The notes under the pieces were generated by a model. That model was given only the letters and a program-made list of their open reading frames with translations, ran no database searches and was not told the origin of the DNA. This document shows positions 9,800 through 22,904 of a stretch of 64,000 nt of DNA, piece after piece; position 1 is the first letter of the stretch; each line of letters starts with the position of its first letter. The stretch covers positions 17,831,813 to 17,895,812 of the forward strand of contig LS997562.1 of assembly GCA_000469685.2 (NCBI GenBank), read 5' to 3'. The position numbers were made by a program, and so were the translations under genes. This DNA comes from Haemonchus contortus (Eukaryota > Nematoda > Chromadorea > Rhabditida > Trichostrongylidae).

Positions 9800-11105
9800 T
9801 ACAGGGTTGGCCATAAATATAGCGACAAGGTTTTCACCTTATATCTCAGAAAGCAAAAATGCAAACGAGTCATGAACATAATATTTATTAAGTAACAACT
9901 GGTACATTAACAATCGTAAGTTACTTCTTGAATCGGCCACCTTTGGCAGGGATGACAGCGAGGAGTCGCTTGGGAAAGGCGTCGACGACAGGACGCAGGA
10001 GTACGTCGTCGATTTCGTCCCATTCCCGGATGAGCGCTGCCTTCAGAGAATCCAAATTGGGGTGGGGAGTGGCGCAGGCCTTGCTCTCAAGGTAGGACCA
10101 CAAGTTATGGTCCAGTGGGTTCAAATCCGGTGACGACGCCGGCCATTCTTCTGCCGAGATGAAGTCGGGGAGTTCGCTCTTGCACCACGCTTGAACGACC
10201 TTGGCCTTGTGGGCGGGCGAAGAATCTTGCTGAAATGTCCACGGGCGGCCGTTGAAGCAGGAATTTGCCCACGAGAGTAGAGCATCTTCCAGGATCGTCT
10301 TCAGCTAAAAGTCTTTGTCGATTTTGACGCCGGGGTCGACGAATATCAACGGCGTCTTCCCCGAGGCACACACCCCTGCCGAAACCATGAATTGGGCAGG
10401 GTGTGCGGCCCAGTGAACGACTCTTCCCTTATTGTCGGCTTCCTCGGCATTCCTTGCGATTACTCTAACGTTCTGAGCGTTGAACTGCTGCTCGACGGTG
10501 AAGAGCTTCTCATCCGAAAAGACGATTGAATGGTGGCCCTTGCTGCGCGTCCGAAGCAAAAGCTGTCGGCACTTCTTGACTCGCGCCTGCTGATTCGAAG
10601 CGCTGAGGATAGCGGCCTTCCGAGTACGTTAGGGGTACATCTTAAGGTCTTCGTGGACGACCCTTTCCACTGACTTCCGCGAGATTCCCATGTCGCCAGC
10701 CATCGTCGAGAAGTTCCGAGTCGCGTTTTTTGCTATCCGCTTTCCGACGGACTCGACGACCTTGGGCGTGCGAGCAGTACGAGGTCTTCCACTTCTCCGG
10801 TGGTCTTGGAGTCCAACCAGGTCCCGACGACGTTGGAGTGTGCGATACACGACGCTGCGGTGGATGCCGAGGTGCTTAGCGATTGTGGCGGGTGGGCGGC
10901 CGGCTTTGTGCAGACGAACAATAGCGGTACAATCAGGAGAAGGCTTCACCATTCCACTATGAATGGACCAAATTCAACCAAATTTTAACAGGAGTTAGAA
11001 AAAATAATGAGATTGAAAAATCCATAAAACTGGCGCGCTATGTGCAGGATAGAATGTACGCTGACTGCATCAAGTCTTGTCGCTATAATTATGGCCAACC
11101 CTGTA
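9800..11105 (-). mobile_element. maT-type (DD37D) Tc1/mariner transposon
   Basis: The 1306-bp element has 30-bp terminal inverted repeats (9800-9829 and 11076-11105) that begin TACAGGGTTGGCC and differ at one base. TA dinucleotides flank it at 9798-9799 and 11106-11107, as in all Tc1/mariner insertions. One transposase reading frame runs on the minus strand. Terminal repeats this alike suggest a fairly recent insertion. It lies between two copies of the dispersed repeat (8990-9430 and 11380-11780), in what is probably an intron of the minus-strand gene. Confidence 0.93.
9921..10952 (-). pseudogene. maT (DD37D) transposase with two in-frame stops
   Basis: A single frame of 343 codons, started by ATG at 10952, holds the whole transposase. 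It has an N-terminal helix-turn-helix (LHKAGRPPATIAKHLGIHR), a GRPR-type linker, the first catalytic Asp in FSDEKLF, the second in QQDSSPAH and the third in PDLNPLDHNLW. I count 37 residues between the second and third Asp, the spacing of the maT family. TAA at 10629-10631 and TAG at 10305-10307 interrupt the frame without any frameshift. It would cut and paste DNA bearing its own ends if intact; as it stands it is dead. Confidence 0.92.
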
Positions 11106-11379
11106 TAGCTCTACCAGTGGTAGATCTGAAAACCTTCCTGCAATGATTTGGAAAGTGTTAGGAAGGTCATTTTCCATAATCTACTTTGCGTGAGGGCTCG
11201 TTGGTGGAGAAAGTGTTTTCACATTGATGATTTTCCTAATAATTCATTTCTACTGATTTCAAAGCTTCAAAGGCCGATTGAAGGCACAGTTGACGATAAA
11301 AACGGTTTCTTTTATTTCCTTATAGGATGAAGTTGGTCTCTCGTATACCATATCTGGCGCTACCAGGTCAAAAAACGGC

Positions 11380-11780
11380 CTAAATAGGGCGTTATAAAGG
11401 CTCAAACATTGTACCGTGTGCATCCTCGGACGGGTTACACCAGCACTACTGAGGCTGCACTAATCACAAGAAATCCATGTAGGAAGTTTAAACAACTTAT
11501 CATGACCCATAGCGACAGTGGAAGACACTTCTGTTCAGTTCTGGCTTGACTTAGTCAGTTCTTTGCGCAATTGCAACACAACTGAAATCTTTTCCGAATA
11601 CCCCTTCCATGTCATTTCCGTCATGGAATCTCGTCCAACCTCTATTATTTCTACCTTTGAAGTGTTACTTTTTTCAAAATCGGCGAACTGACTTGCTTTT
11701 TTCACTACCGTTGAGCTACTTTCGCTTCTTGACTATAAAGGGTTCCCTACAGATTAACGTGAACTGTGCGTTTAAGCCTG
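11380..11780 (+). repeat. Dispersed repeat, copy B
   Basis: Same family as 8990-9430. It starts near the GGTCAAAAAACGG block and ends AACGTGAACTGTGCG. Similar AAAAAACG starts occur near 15018 and 42627, so partial copies may lie there. Confidence 0.6.
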
Positions 11781-11789
11781 GCAGACATG

Positions 11790-13890
11790 CGAGCAGTCAA
11801 CCAGGTAAGCGGGGACAGGCGAAAGAGTGAAGGTGTAAACGGTCTTATTCCTGATTTTAAGTTAAGTTGCATACACGGAGTCGATTTCAGAAGAACAGAC
11901 ACCCACTTTTGCCATGAGGCAATGGGATTGAAGTCGCTATACAGCAAATTCTGTTTGGAAACTCCACACTACTGATTTATTCCCGTTTAAGAGAGAAGGA
12001 GTCCAAGAGATAAAGGATCACTTAGCAAACGAGCGATAACAGAGGAAAGCATCGTTCATACTCGTTCGCTCTGCTGGATGAGAATTCTATTTACTAGGGT
12101 GATGATACTTCAGGTTGTTAACAGAAGCAGTATGACCTCCTTATAAAAGACTGGACCAATTGAGAACTGAACTAAATCGAAATTTACTAGAAGCCTAAAT
12201 CGTGATAATGTTACTAGGGCTTGAAAGCACAGAAAATCTCATAACTTGATGCTCAGATTGAAGTAATCGGAGGTACCTAAGCCTAATTCACATTTTATAG
12301 CGTAACGGACTTATGTCGGAACCATTTGGTCACCCATTACGGTAGATATCCATAGCAACTGTCAGTAACATGCAGCAGTGTTCAAGTATGCACAGGGTTT
12401 AGAATCGACATATTACCTCCGAAGCTGTTGTGGTGCTCATCAGTGTGTTGGCGAACCCGGAGTACGGTGTTATGAAGAATCCAAAAGTGGAATCTGCAAT
12501 GCTACGGAGGACAGCATAGCCGGGGAGACTATTAAAATCTCTATCGGTAATCGCCTTCTCAGGGGCAAAAGCGATCACGTGTACCTGAAATATCAGATTA
12601 CCAAATTGACAAATAAGAACAGATGGACCAACTTACCCATCCACAAAACTTATGGTATTTGAAAACGAATTCTTCAAAGGATGTGATAATATTTACAATT
12701 TTCTTGGTAAATGTGTGATATTTCTAGATTCCTAGCAGCAATCCAAAACATTTGAGGGGTTATGGATTACTGACAGAGATCCAGAAATTAACAGGAAAGG
12801 ATAATGATAAAATAACCCGTGACCTCGCACCCTTCCTCGACCTCTGCCATCTTCGAATCACGGTCAGAAGCCAGGAAGGAATTGGGCTTGCTCATCGCAC
12901 AGAGAACTTTATTTCTGGGTTGTCGATCCAGTGCTGCGGATCAGGTGATCGGGTCCAGGAGCGTTTTCGATGCAAAGGACTGTCTTGTGTTTTGTCCAGC
13001 CTCATGTGAGAACCATTCTCAATTGGTTTCCATATTCAGGCTCCAAAGAAAGCGAAGAAGGAAAAAACGGCCCAATAAAGTTCTGCAAAGTTTGCAAGGT
13101 CAAGCCAGTCAAATCCCAAGCCAAAGCTCACCCCGAGATTTTGAGAGGTAACCAATGACGGTTCCTCTGCTGAGGTTCATTAGTGACAAAGTCTGGTAAG
13201 AAAAAGTAGAGTGGTATTTTGATAAAGGAAAAGAGGCGTCTTACGTTGTCAAGGAAATAATGTTTATACCACATTGACTACGTTTCCAAAGTTGTGAGTT
13301 GAGCGGGGAAAAAAATGTTCCAGTATACATACATCGACCGAACAGTAAAGAATAAAAAGGAAAGTGAATGTGACATTCATATTACATTTGTGCATAGAAA
13401 CCCATGGCATGTTCATGACTAGACTAAATATGGAGAAATATTGAGGAAAGCCTAGATCCACATAGCCTTCTTCGATCTACATACCTAGCCTTCTTCAATC
13501 TGAAGGTGGCTTTCAACCTCCTCCCACGACTAGTACTCTGTAGTGCGCTGCAAGAAAGTAACGCACTAGAACATCCGAACGTCGGAGTCCGCTCCTCTTC
13601 CTGCTTACTATTGATTTCATCACAGAAGGACTCCTGGATGGTTCACTGAAGACCAATGAAGGTAGGAGTACTTGGGTGTACAAATCAGCGTTTCTGAACC
13701 GGTATATGTTATACCCCAAAAGAATGGTCCTCATTGTTAGAAATATGAGAGCTTAACCATTCGGGCAGAATAAATTTGCCAATGCTCCTTTTTCGAAGAA
13801 ACTGAGCGATGCACATAAGTGATCAAGTAGGCGGGATTTTCGAAGAATTGTTTTTTTCATTTTTTTGAGCAATTCAATCAAAAACAGTAC
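11790..13890. other. Probable intron; one tiny PLE scrap
   Basis: No supported exon was found. At about 12770-12850 on the plus strand, a short stretch (TRDLAPFLDLCHL) matches the last residues of the PLE ORFs and is probably a fragment. The rest shows nothing I can name. Confidence 0.4.
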
Positions 13891-16800
13891 CTTTATTCTT
13901 CGTGCAATGGCTTTTTTGATGGTTTCGTCGGCGTTTAGAGTCTGGTTCAAAGCGGAATTGGTAATAATGAGTATCTGAAAGAGTGAATAAAACGTGATCC
14001 TGGAAAGAGGAGGAGAGTAAGAAACACCCTGGAATTTTGAAATGAAGCGAAATCTTCCTACTTTTGAGCTCCTCTACAGATTATTCATAGAAGTGAACAC
14101 TCTTCACGAATCATGTTCTACTCCCTATGACTCCTAGCATTACATGTCAGTGGCCTAGATGTCCATGTGGAACTTCGCCTATATGACTCAACTTTGGTTT
14201 GGCCAGTGTTTTAGCCTTGTCGCTTTCGCCAGAGCTGGAGCCAAAGGATGTTTGTGATCCATCCTCATCAAACGACATTTGCGACCTTTTTTAGTTCGAG
14301 ACCTAGACCGTTACATGTACAGCAGAACAACTGGAGGTCGCCTTTCAAGCTGCAACTCTTCGCAGAGGACGTGCTGCGGATGTCTTGACCACCAGCCACT
14401 ACTACTCAATACTAGCAATCATCCTTCCTATCCCTTTTCCTATCGCATGTAAATTCAAAAGCTGGCTTCCAGGTTCCGCGCAACACATATGTATAAGGAG
14501 GTGTACCTTTTTCCCGGAAAAGGATGGCCTGGGTATCCACAGCCTGGGCTCGAACAAAGCTGACGTCGGGAATGCTATTTGGTGAGGATTAATTTATAAT
14601 TTTGCTGGCTTACAGACCTCGTTGAAGCGACACGGCCGGAATGTTAGCTGTTTGAAGTCGCATAATCCCAGCTAAGGCTCCCCAAGAGCACCTGAGACTC
14701 TCATGTAGTCGAACTGGAATTCAGGGTAGGATAACCGTAGAAAGCACCACCAGGTGATAATTTTGGATGAAAGCTCTCTTTTAAAGATCTAGCTGAGATA
14801 AGCCGTATCCATGCAGCTTTCCATGAATGTCCTAAGTAGCGGCGACCCGTTTTGGGGTTAACAAAATGGATTTCAATTTGAAAATGTGGTGAGTCATCGA
14901 TAGCTAATCGATGTAGTCAAGATTGGTGAGGTTAAAGGCGCAATTTACGATAGGAGTGGTCGAGATTTCTCCCTGAGATGAACCTGTGACCCTGAGGATA
15001 GTACAAGGGACACTGTCGGGTCAAAAAACGTTCTAGATAGACCGTAGTAAGGGTTTCAAAATCAGCTTAGTCAAAGTACACACACGTGGCGGACGAGACG
15101 AGTTCCACAGCGTTGTAAAAGGTAAATGGAAAGCATCATTCGCACCGGGACCCACACGTTGCACGCAGGCAGCTTACCGAACTAGCTGTTTGCAGCGATG
15201 CAGACATTTGAGCAGCTTGTTTCAGCATCCCTCCTATGCAAACTTTGCTTTTGCAAGTAAACTCAACACTTGGAATGAAAGCGTATTTCTATTCGTAGGT
15301 GTTGATTTTTGATGAAAATGGTGGCTTCTTATCCCACCCTATCCTAACCTTCCGTCCATCCCTCCCTTCCACTACTTCCCTCAGCTGTATGGTGTGAGAA
15401 AGGTCTATAAGATGAGAAACTCCTGCGCAGCCCTGCATAAAACGAAGTGTTCAGCGAAAGGATGTCAAGAAGTTTCAGTAAGTTTATGCAGCAGACGGAA
15501 TAAGAGCTAGGTAGCTTCCTTGTTAATTTTAAATGTACTATGGACCAGAATCTTGAACTCATCAATGAACAATCTATGTACCTATCTCATTCAGGCTGTT
15601 TCAACATGGAATAGAATGATCAAACCTGGGAATTCGGTTGTGACTGATCAATAATAGAGTTGATGTTTTCGATTGTTAGCGTGTTGGGATCGCATGACGA
15701 CGGAGGGTCACACATGCTTTTTGCATCATCCGCGCATTCCTGCACAGTATTCTGCGCAGTCAGAATCTTGTTGACCTGAAATTTTACTTTGATTGTTTCA
15801 ATTTCAAGAGTATTTATAAAAATCATGTGAGCAACATGTGAAATAGTAAAGTTCTAGTAGCACAACTGAAGGGACCCTCAATGGGGCGACCTAGGGCGTT
15901 TGTAAGGAACAGGGTGAGGGTGTCCTCAAAAAATCGATACTTAGATAGCTGGTCATACAGGTTCAACCATTGAAATGCAAGTTGCTAGCGATTCTCATGG
16001 AACTTTTCTAAATCATTAATGCCAATCGTCACCTTACAAAAGTACCTGAAAACCGTGGAGGCCAGGGTGAGCACGAGAAAGGCGTATGCTGTGGACATTT
16101 CACAATGGATTTTGCAAGTTTTGTCTTATCCTGAGCCCTCCGTCGAGCTCAATTTTTTAGTCTCATACCAAATACGTATATCCAGTCATGTTGTTGTGTT
16201 TCACGTATGTCCACCGCTTTACACATGCATTTCTTTGATGTTCGATTTCATGTGACTTAGTCTGAGCTAGGCATACATTTTTTCCCTGTGAACATTAGTA
16301 CTTCTTTGGTGCTCAATAAATAAATGTAAATACAAATGCAAGTAACAAATACTGCGCTTCTACTGCTCCCGCTTGTGCTTCCTCTTGCATTTCTCAGATC
16401 TATCCCAACACCGAATACTTATTAAAGCCAGTCGAAGTTCGATCCCTGTCGCGCACAAATTATGCTCTGCAGATTTGCCAAGATGGACCTGTACCAGCAT
16501 CCCAGGTGGACAATTCATAGACAACAAATATCTATGAAGTCGCAAAGAGCTCTGTGATGAGGCCAGGACTTAACCCAGAAGTCAAGCGCAGAGTCATCGT
16601 CCTTGTACCTCGGACAATATGTACATGAACGTTACCGAAGAGCGAAAGTTTCGGCCAAAGAGATTAGTTCGCATGGGAACTCTGAGCGCTAGGTCACATA
16701 TTAGAAGCATAGAATTGAAAGAATTGTGGGCCTAATAGTTTGTGCAATGAATGAGCGGACGCTAGCAGGTCTCGACCTCATCCTCAGAGTTGCCCCTGGA

Positions 16801-19800
16801 AAAATGCAAGCAACTTCCTAGAACTTCCTCTTTTCACACTAGAAGAGAGAGACTCGAAGCAACCCTAGGGCCTAGGCAACTTTGAATAGGTCAATTCCCT
16901 GACCTAATCAGGCGAAAAATATGCATAGGTTGAGCCTTGGCCAACTGCCGCTTTTCTCGACGTGTTGGATAGAAAAGTTGTAAGCAGGTGTAGAAACTAA
17001 ATGAAATATGACGCATCGTGAGCCGAGCCACAAGGTTATGGCCAAAAATGGAGAAAGAAAATAGAGTGGGAAGACTCTTACGGCATGGGAAGGTGACAGG
17101 ACAGGGTGTATCAGACAAGTTCTCTTGCTACCTATGTCACCTCTGTTCCAAAATCGATGGTTCTGCGAAACTATGCTTCACTCAGTACCAGGTGGAAATC
17201 CTCATAAGGCAACGAGTGACATCGCACAGAACAGAGATTCGAAGGATGTCTGATAAAGGGATTATCCACGGCTGCGGAGGTAATAGATTAGTGGACTGCC
17301 ACTTGTTCGAAAGTAGGCACGGACAAAACATTGTTCAAAAGTCCACTGCAAATCAGATTCGGAGTGGGTACAAAACCAACCACTGTCTTCTTTCAAGAGC
17401 TGGATAGAGTTACTAAGCAGCAGGCCCCACTTACTATCCTATCTCTACGATTACATATGATATTCTCATAGCTAAACAGTGATAATGCAGTGTCGAGAAG
17501 CGTAGACCCTGCTATCTAGCCTTCTCGATCCGGAGAAGGGTTCCACTGCCTCCAGCAACAAGTTTTCTAGAAAAGGGTTCGAAAGGAAAACTACCGGAAC
17601 ACGTCATCCTTCTGGTCAAGAATATTAGTAATATGTTCGAAACGGTCATACGGGCTCCTCACACTCAAGAAAAAGTAGTAGATGTCACGGGTGGGGTAAG
17701 AAAAACATCAGCTATCAATAGATAACATCACAGAATGACTCATAGATCCATCGGTCAACGGTGCTCTACGATTCCTGAAGGGGCAGTGAGAGACGCTTAC
17801 GACGCTCTGCTGCTGCAAGTGCTTGCCCATCCGAAAAATCATGCAAGACAAGTCCACTCCGGTATGTGAATGCTCAGGTGGGCCTGGGCTTCGACACGAT
17901 TGCGCCAGGTAAGAGATCTTGCAAATGGATTAGCGCTGAGGAGGAGGTGAAGAAGAATGGAGCCATGGCTTTCAAACATAGAAAAACTTGCGGAACACGT
18001 GACTGACAGAATAGTGGCACTATTTCGATACATTTCGTAATAATTATGCCCATGAATATGAGATTGACAATGACACTTCGTTAGGGTTCTTCACATCGCG
18101 CAGATTTTGTTATGTTCCACTCAAAAACGGTGGAACAATCTTGTTATATTAGAAGTAAAGAGTCAAAACCGTTATTCAATACAATGCACTTACCAAGGGT
18201 GCATCAATGCTCCAGTAGAGGCTCGGAATCGTCAAGTCTCTCACGGCCTGACACACCGCTACAATCGGATCGTCCTTATTTTTGACAATAGTGGCGTTCA
18301 TAAAGCTGTTGTACGTTACAAGTACATAAAGTGACTGTTTTTCCGTCTCATCGTAGAACGAATGACTGGTACCAGGTACGCATTGAACTGGAACATAGAA
18401 AGCGTTCAAAAAATAGAATGATATCGTTTTGTCGTTTGTGTCGATGTCAATACTTTACCTGGTTCGCAGCTGGTACCTAGAAATCCTGGTGGACATTTGC
18501 AGCCTTGATCCATTGAGGGGCTTCGAAGGGTTCCTTGGTTTATGCATACTCTTTGAGTGCAAGATGATCTAGTGAAATGAGGTTTGCATATGCATTTGCC
18601 ATCCTTTTCGTAACCATCATGAGCACACGAAAGCGGGCCTGAAACATAACAAGGCAGATGCACATTGGTACTGGGTCGCTCACCCAACATTCTATGAAAA
18701 GTATTCATATGGTTGATTCCATTACATTGATGACAAAAGAAAATATTTTCCGTTTGAGTTAAACGAAGGCTTATCTAGCCAACCCACATGGATGGCTCCC
18801 ATAATAAGTAACTCGTCAGATGCAGTCATGCTATCGACCTCTGCGAAGGTTCACTCATAACTGAGATGGTAGGATTTTAGAAAAACGCGTGTCTATGTTG
18901 CATTCTATGGAAAGCCAACCATCACATTTGTGAACTTCCTGCCGAAAACTCTAGTCGGCACTTGGAAATTCAGGGATTTTTTCTTCAAGAAGTCGAGGAG
19001 TAAAACAGCTGCAACTGATAATATAGGATGAAAGAAGAACCATTCAGCACCTCATGACCTAAGAACCCTTCATATCAAGGCTTTACTAGGAATTCACAAG
19101 TTTTCCGATGGACCATCCCTCATGCATGGTCCTGAGTTCGGAACCCATGATCGATGTCCGCTTAGGCTAATCGAGCGTTCATCCCGCCCGGTCGGTTCAC
19201 TGGTCCAGACCCGTATGTGAGGATAAAGGTCTTAACTTCGACTTCGGCACGTCACCGAAAGTCTATGGGCCACAGTCTATAGGCTATTTAATTCTGAATG
19301 CATCTCACAGATGGGATTGATTGATGCTCGAATTCAGTTAAAAGGAACAGGCTAAAAAAGGCGAAAAACGGTGTACACATGTCACAGATGAACGTATTTT
19401 CGTAGATTCTTACCCCTGCTTGGGTTCGTAGGTGCAAACCAGAGAAATGCGAGCAAGTTCTAGATGTTTGAGCCTTCTGGCTTTTCAATTTTATAGGAAG
19501 GGTAAGTGGTGCTCTAAAATATTCACATTTCTGGTTTTTTGTACAAGGGAAGCCTCATAAAGCCTCATAAAGGCTTCAAAAGCAATTAGATGAAGAAGTT
19601 GACATGGGTCGCCCAATGGATGGGCAAGCCGGGGGGGGGGGGGGGGGGGGGGGGTTGCTGTAAGTGCCGAGAGTACTGAATTGTCGCTGCTGTGGGATAT
19701 TTCAACGAGATGTTTTTCCGTGCGATTGCGTGAATATCTTGCTACAGTGATCGGAAATTCGTTCCACTGCCACTATGGGTCGGGAATGCATGCATCAAAT

Positions 19801-21715
19801 TTTAGGGAGCATCATGTTGTTACACTGTGCTACTGTTGCCATTTGCCACATTTTTTGTTGAATTCATTTTTTTGTTATGTTACATACATTGCTCTCCATG
19901 GTCAGCTGTTTAGACCCTACGAATATCTGCTCTGTTGGGGATGAAACGCCATTTTTAAAATTCTTGAAACACAGCCACCTCTGGGTATGACGTACAGTGA
20001 AGAATATTTTTTAGCTCTTATTGCTCCAATTTGGGTAGTTCTACACCTGAGAGCGTCGCATACAGCATACTTGGGGGGCCAGAAATTTATCTTAGGCAGA
20101 AATTTCGGAAACCACTTTGATCGTAAACTGTGCCTCAATAGTAAGAAATTGTAAATAAAAGAAATACAGTGAATAAGCTTACGATACTTACAGGCTTGTT
20201 GGTGGAATGACCAATGCCAGGAGAAGGCGGAAAATATGAAACTCGTGTTGATTATTGACTTCAAGAAAGCGTCTCCAGAAGAAACCCCGATAAAGGAAGC
20301 TGAATAATTCCGGAGGACTCCAGTGAATAGGGGCCGAACATTTTCGTAATAGCAAGCACTCCATTCAGATTCGACAGGTGTTGTACATGAATACCTATTT
20401 TGATAACTAAGAAACATGGTGAGTCTCAAAATGCATTCGATGACTTTCAGGAAAACATGAAGTCATCTCCATTGATGAATAAGGCAGTTAATCCAAGGAA
20501 AATACTTTCAGAAATATTTCAGGTGGCAAAAAAGGGACACTGATGGTTGTGAGTGAAGAAATTCATATGGGCGGGTCCGGGAACTTCTCCCCTAACACGG
20601 CGTCGCATACGCCGCACCCGCCTCCTATCACAGGATTGCGATGGAAGATTGGAGCGCGCAATTTGTGAGGTTGGGAGTCCTTTAATTATTTGAATTGGCT
20701 GGCCGCTCTTTTCAATTCCAATGCGGTCTTGATCGTCGTTTATATAGGAGGAGTCATTTGAATTAATCAAGTCTAATAAACATGAAAACTAAAAAGAAAC
20801 AGAAGAAAAAACGATCAAATCCAATGAAAAAGCAAGCCAGTCAAGGAAAAATATCGCGTCCTATCGATTGGCGGGAGGCGGGGTGAGTACGGTAATTGTA
20901 GTGACATTTGCCGCATGCCGCAAGGGAGAATGCCGCGATAGGGGAGAAGTTCCGTTACCCTTTTAGGAGTATTTCTACAAATATGGCGCTTCTATGTATT
21001 AGGCGAAATATAATGTGGCAAAGATGATGTATTCGCAAGTGGCGAACACTATCACACGCATCACCCGAGCATTGAAGCCCTGTTCGATGATCGTCTGGTC
21101 AGCCAATTCGCCACTCCTCCGGGTCGCCCAAATGGCACCAGACATGAACGCACTGTTTGAAAATCGTTTGCCCAGGCTACATACGCATTTGGAAACACTA
21201 CTTCTTCGAAAGAAAGTAGAGTGCGGAAGCATACCTTTGAAACGTGATTGTGCTAAAACACCGTATCCTTTATTTCCCTTCAGAAATTATTTATTTCGAT
21301 TCGCAGATGGAAAAAATGTCAGTCAGCGAGAACCTTTCAAAGCCCCCTGGTTCAATTAGCTCACCTGAATGGTTTATCAAGACAGATATTCATTTATCAT
21401 GATACATTAGTGAGGAAAGGTGAAAGTGAAGCCAATCATGAGGTAAATGGATTAAGAAAATGGATCCCGGCGTACTGGTGGATGTGTTCATACTACTGTA
21501 AGTAACGTCGTTGAACTAGCATAAGCGTATGATTTGTTCACGACATTGTATCGATAGAGAAAGTTTGGAACTTAAGACATAGTAAGAAGAATCGATAGCT
21601 CACCAGTAGCGACAGCTTTGCTAGAATACTTCCAAAATTCACCCCAACGACTGTGACCGCTCACCACTACAGCACAGGAAACGAGTAGAAAAAAGCAAAC
21701 TCTTTTTTCACCCAT
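13891..21715 (-). CDS. Secreted EGF- and VWA-like protein, exons 1-5
   Basis: Five exons read right to left with matching phases. Exon 1, 21604-21715, starts at ATG 21715 directly after an AG and encodes a signal peptide (hydrophobic run CFFLLVSCAVVVSG). Exon 2, 18459-18638, is EGF-like, with cysteine pairs in KCICKP and CKCPPGFLGTSCEP. Exons 3-5 are 18194-18387, 15626-15775 and 13891-13974. They read like a von Willebrand A-type fold (SLYVLVTYNSF at the start; ILIITNSALNQ, then KKAIARRIK at the end) but lack a clear DxSxS metal site. The total is about 240 residues so far. All phases agree (1-1, 1-1, 0-0, 0-0). The start was chosen for the signal peptide and the adjacent splice-acceptor-like AG, a possible trans-splice site. 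The 3' part is probably the chain at 5839-7512. The exact family is not recognised. Confidence 0.75.
17018..17407 (+). CDS. Unrecognised 129-residue ORF inside an intron
   Basis: An open frame on the strand opposite the EGF/VWA-like gene, between its exons 3 and 4. It has a cysteine cluster (CYLCHLCSK) but no family I recognise and no clear splice sites. It may be a chance frame or a decayed transposon piece. Confidence 0.15.
   Translation: MSRATRLWPKMEKENRVGRLLRHGKVTGQGVSDKFSCYLCHLCSKIDGSAKLCFTQYQVEILIRQRVTSHRTEIRRMSDKGIIHGCGGNRLVDCHLFESRHGQNIVQKSTANQIRSGYKTNHCLLSRAG
19631..19654 (+). repeat. Run of 24 G
   Basis: Uninterrupted poly-G in intron 1 of the EGF/VWA-like gene. It can form G-quadruplexes, and its length may be a sequencing or assembly estimate. 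Confidence 0.95.
19917..20429 (-). CDS. Unrecognised 170-residue ORF, possibly part-exonic
   Basis: An open frame in intron 1 of the EGF/VWA-like gene, same strand. Within it, 20172-20408 is bounded by an AG (TTTCTTAG) and a GT (CCTGTAAGTAT), so it could be an extra exon. A second frame is also open across half of it. No domain recognised. Confidence 0.2.
   Translation of the reverse strand: MRLTMFLSYQNRYSCTTPVESEWSACYYENVRPLFTGVLRNYSASFIGVSSGDAFLKSIINTSFIFSAFSWHWSFHQQACKYRKLIHCISFIYNFLLLRHSLRSKWFPKFLPKINFWPPKYAVCDALRCRTTQIGAIRAKKYSSLYVIPRGGCVSRILKMAFHPQQSRYS
20580..20953. mobile_element. MITE-like element with GGAACTTCTCCCC ends
   Basis: Inverted ends share GGAACTTCTCCCCTA plus a nearby CGGC block and enclose about 374 bp with no coding capacity. 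The same terminus starts the GC-rich repeats at 6905 and (reversed) near 41150, so these form one family. No clear target duplication was identified. Confidence 0.5.
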
Positions 21716-22904
21716 CTGTAATTGGACATATAAAATTTTAGTAAGGCAATCACACAAAATTCACATCACTACTATGAAAGACACGGAAAGACTTCAAATC
21801 ATATCGGAGCACACGATTGATTTTGCGAAGAGACACTCGGATAGAGGACTCCGACCAAGGCACGCCCTGCCCTTATCTACGAATTGCAAACCTTATCAAC
21901 AACTCATAAAATAGTGCGACTTAGATACAAACACGTCATCATAATTTCTGGTATTTTATGTAAACACCAACAAAAACTGTCTATAACAAGGCTCCACCCT
22001 GACAGGCAAACTGTTGTAATCTGCAGCCTTACCTAGGTTTTTTAAAAACCGCCCAGCTAACGCCGTGCTCTCCTACTTCTTTTGTAATAGGGACAACTAT
22101 TGGTACAAACAATCTGGGATTTCCTCTCCATGAATATGAAATGAAACCATCCATTCATCCTATTAATGATTAACACTTTTTATAACAAAGAATCTTTACG
22201 ACTGGAGCTCATACATTACAAAAACTTTGACCCACTTGGAAAGTGTCAGACTTAATGAGACGGTCGAATTGGCTTCACATTCGCGTAGAGATAAATTTCT
22301 TTACCTTACACAACGAAAATAGCAGAAGTACAATGGCATCAGGCCCATAATAATCATGCGACGCGTATTTCTTTGAAACTTCCGTTTCACATAAAAAGTT
22401 ATAATTCAGAATGAACCGTGCTCCCAGTCGGTTTAGAGAGAATCGCGTCCTCCCCGAAGAATCTTTTAGGGGTGTTCAGAAAACGCACGTCCGAAAACAC
22501 ATAGCGTTCCGGAATTTTGGTTCGAATTCGGGTTAGATTACCGATGCAGCCCCTTCAAAAAAGTTTTAATTCAGTCGAGAGCGTCAGTTCTTCACCTCAC
22601 TACACCACATAGATTAGCCAGAGCCAGGGATGACTTTGTGTCTGCAGGAATCAGATTCCTCAGACATTAGGATATGCGGGCTTGTATAGGGCACACTTCA
22701 CACTTTTTTCTGCCCAATAAGGATTCGAATAGAATGTACCTCTCCTTTGGTGAGATCGATGCTTACTTTGCGCTTCTCTGTTCATGCCCATTTTCCCTTT
22801 TTTGGATAATGTGGATAATGATAATGTCTCGAAGTATTCGCTTCACTCATACTCACTACATTCCGCAGCACTCGCTCCACTCCATTACCCTACCCACCAC
22901 CGAG
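21716..22904. other. Region upstream of the EGF/VWA-like gene
   Basis: AT-rich, no supported genes. The promoter of the minus-strand gene should lie near the left part, but no clear core element could be picked out. Confidence 0.4.

Noticed and set aside
10105..10371. Alternative minus-strand frame inside the maT transposon
   Set aside because: Out of phase with the catalytic motifs, which all lie in the other frame.
16050..16098. Minus-strand signal-peptide-like exon (MSTAYAFLVLTLAST)
   Set aside because: Hydrophobic and followed by a GT, but the phases of the neighbouring exons already join without it, and no matching partner was found.
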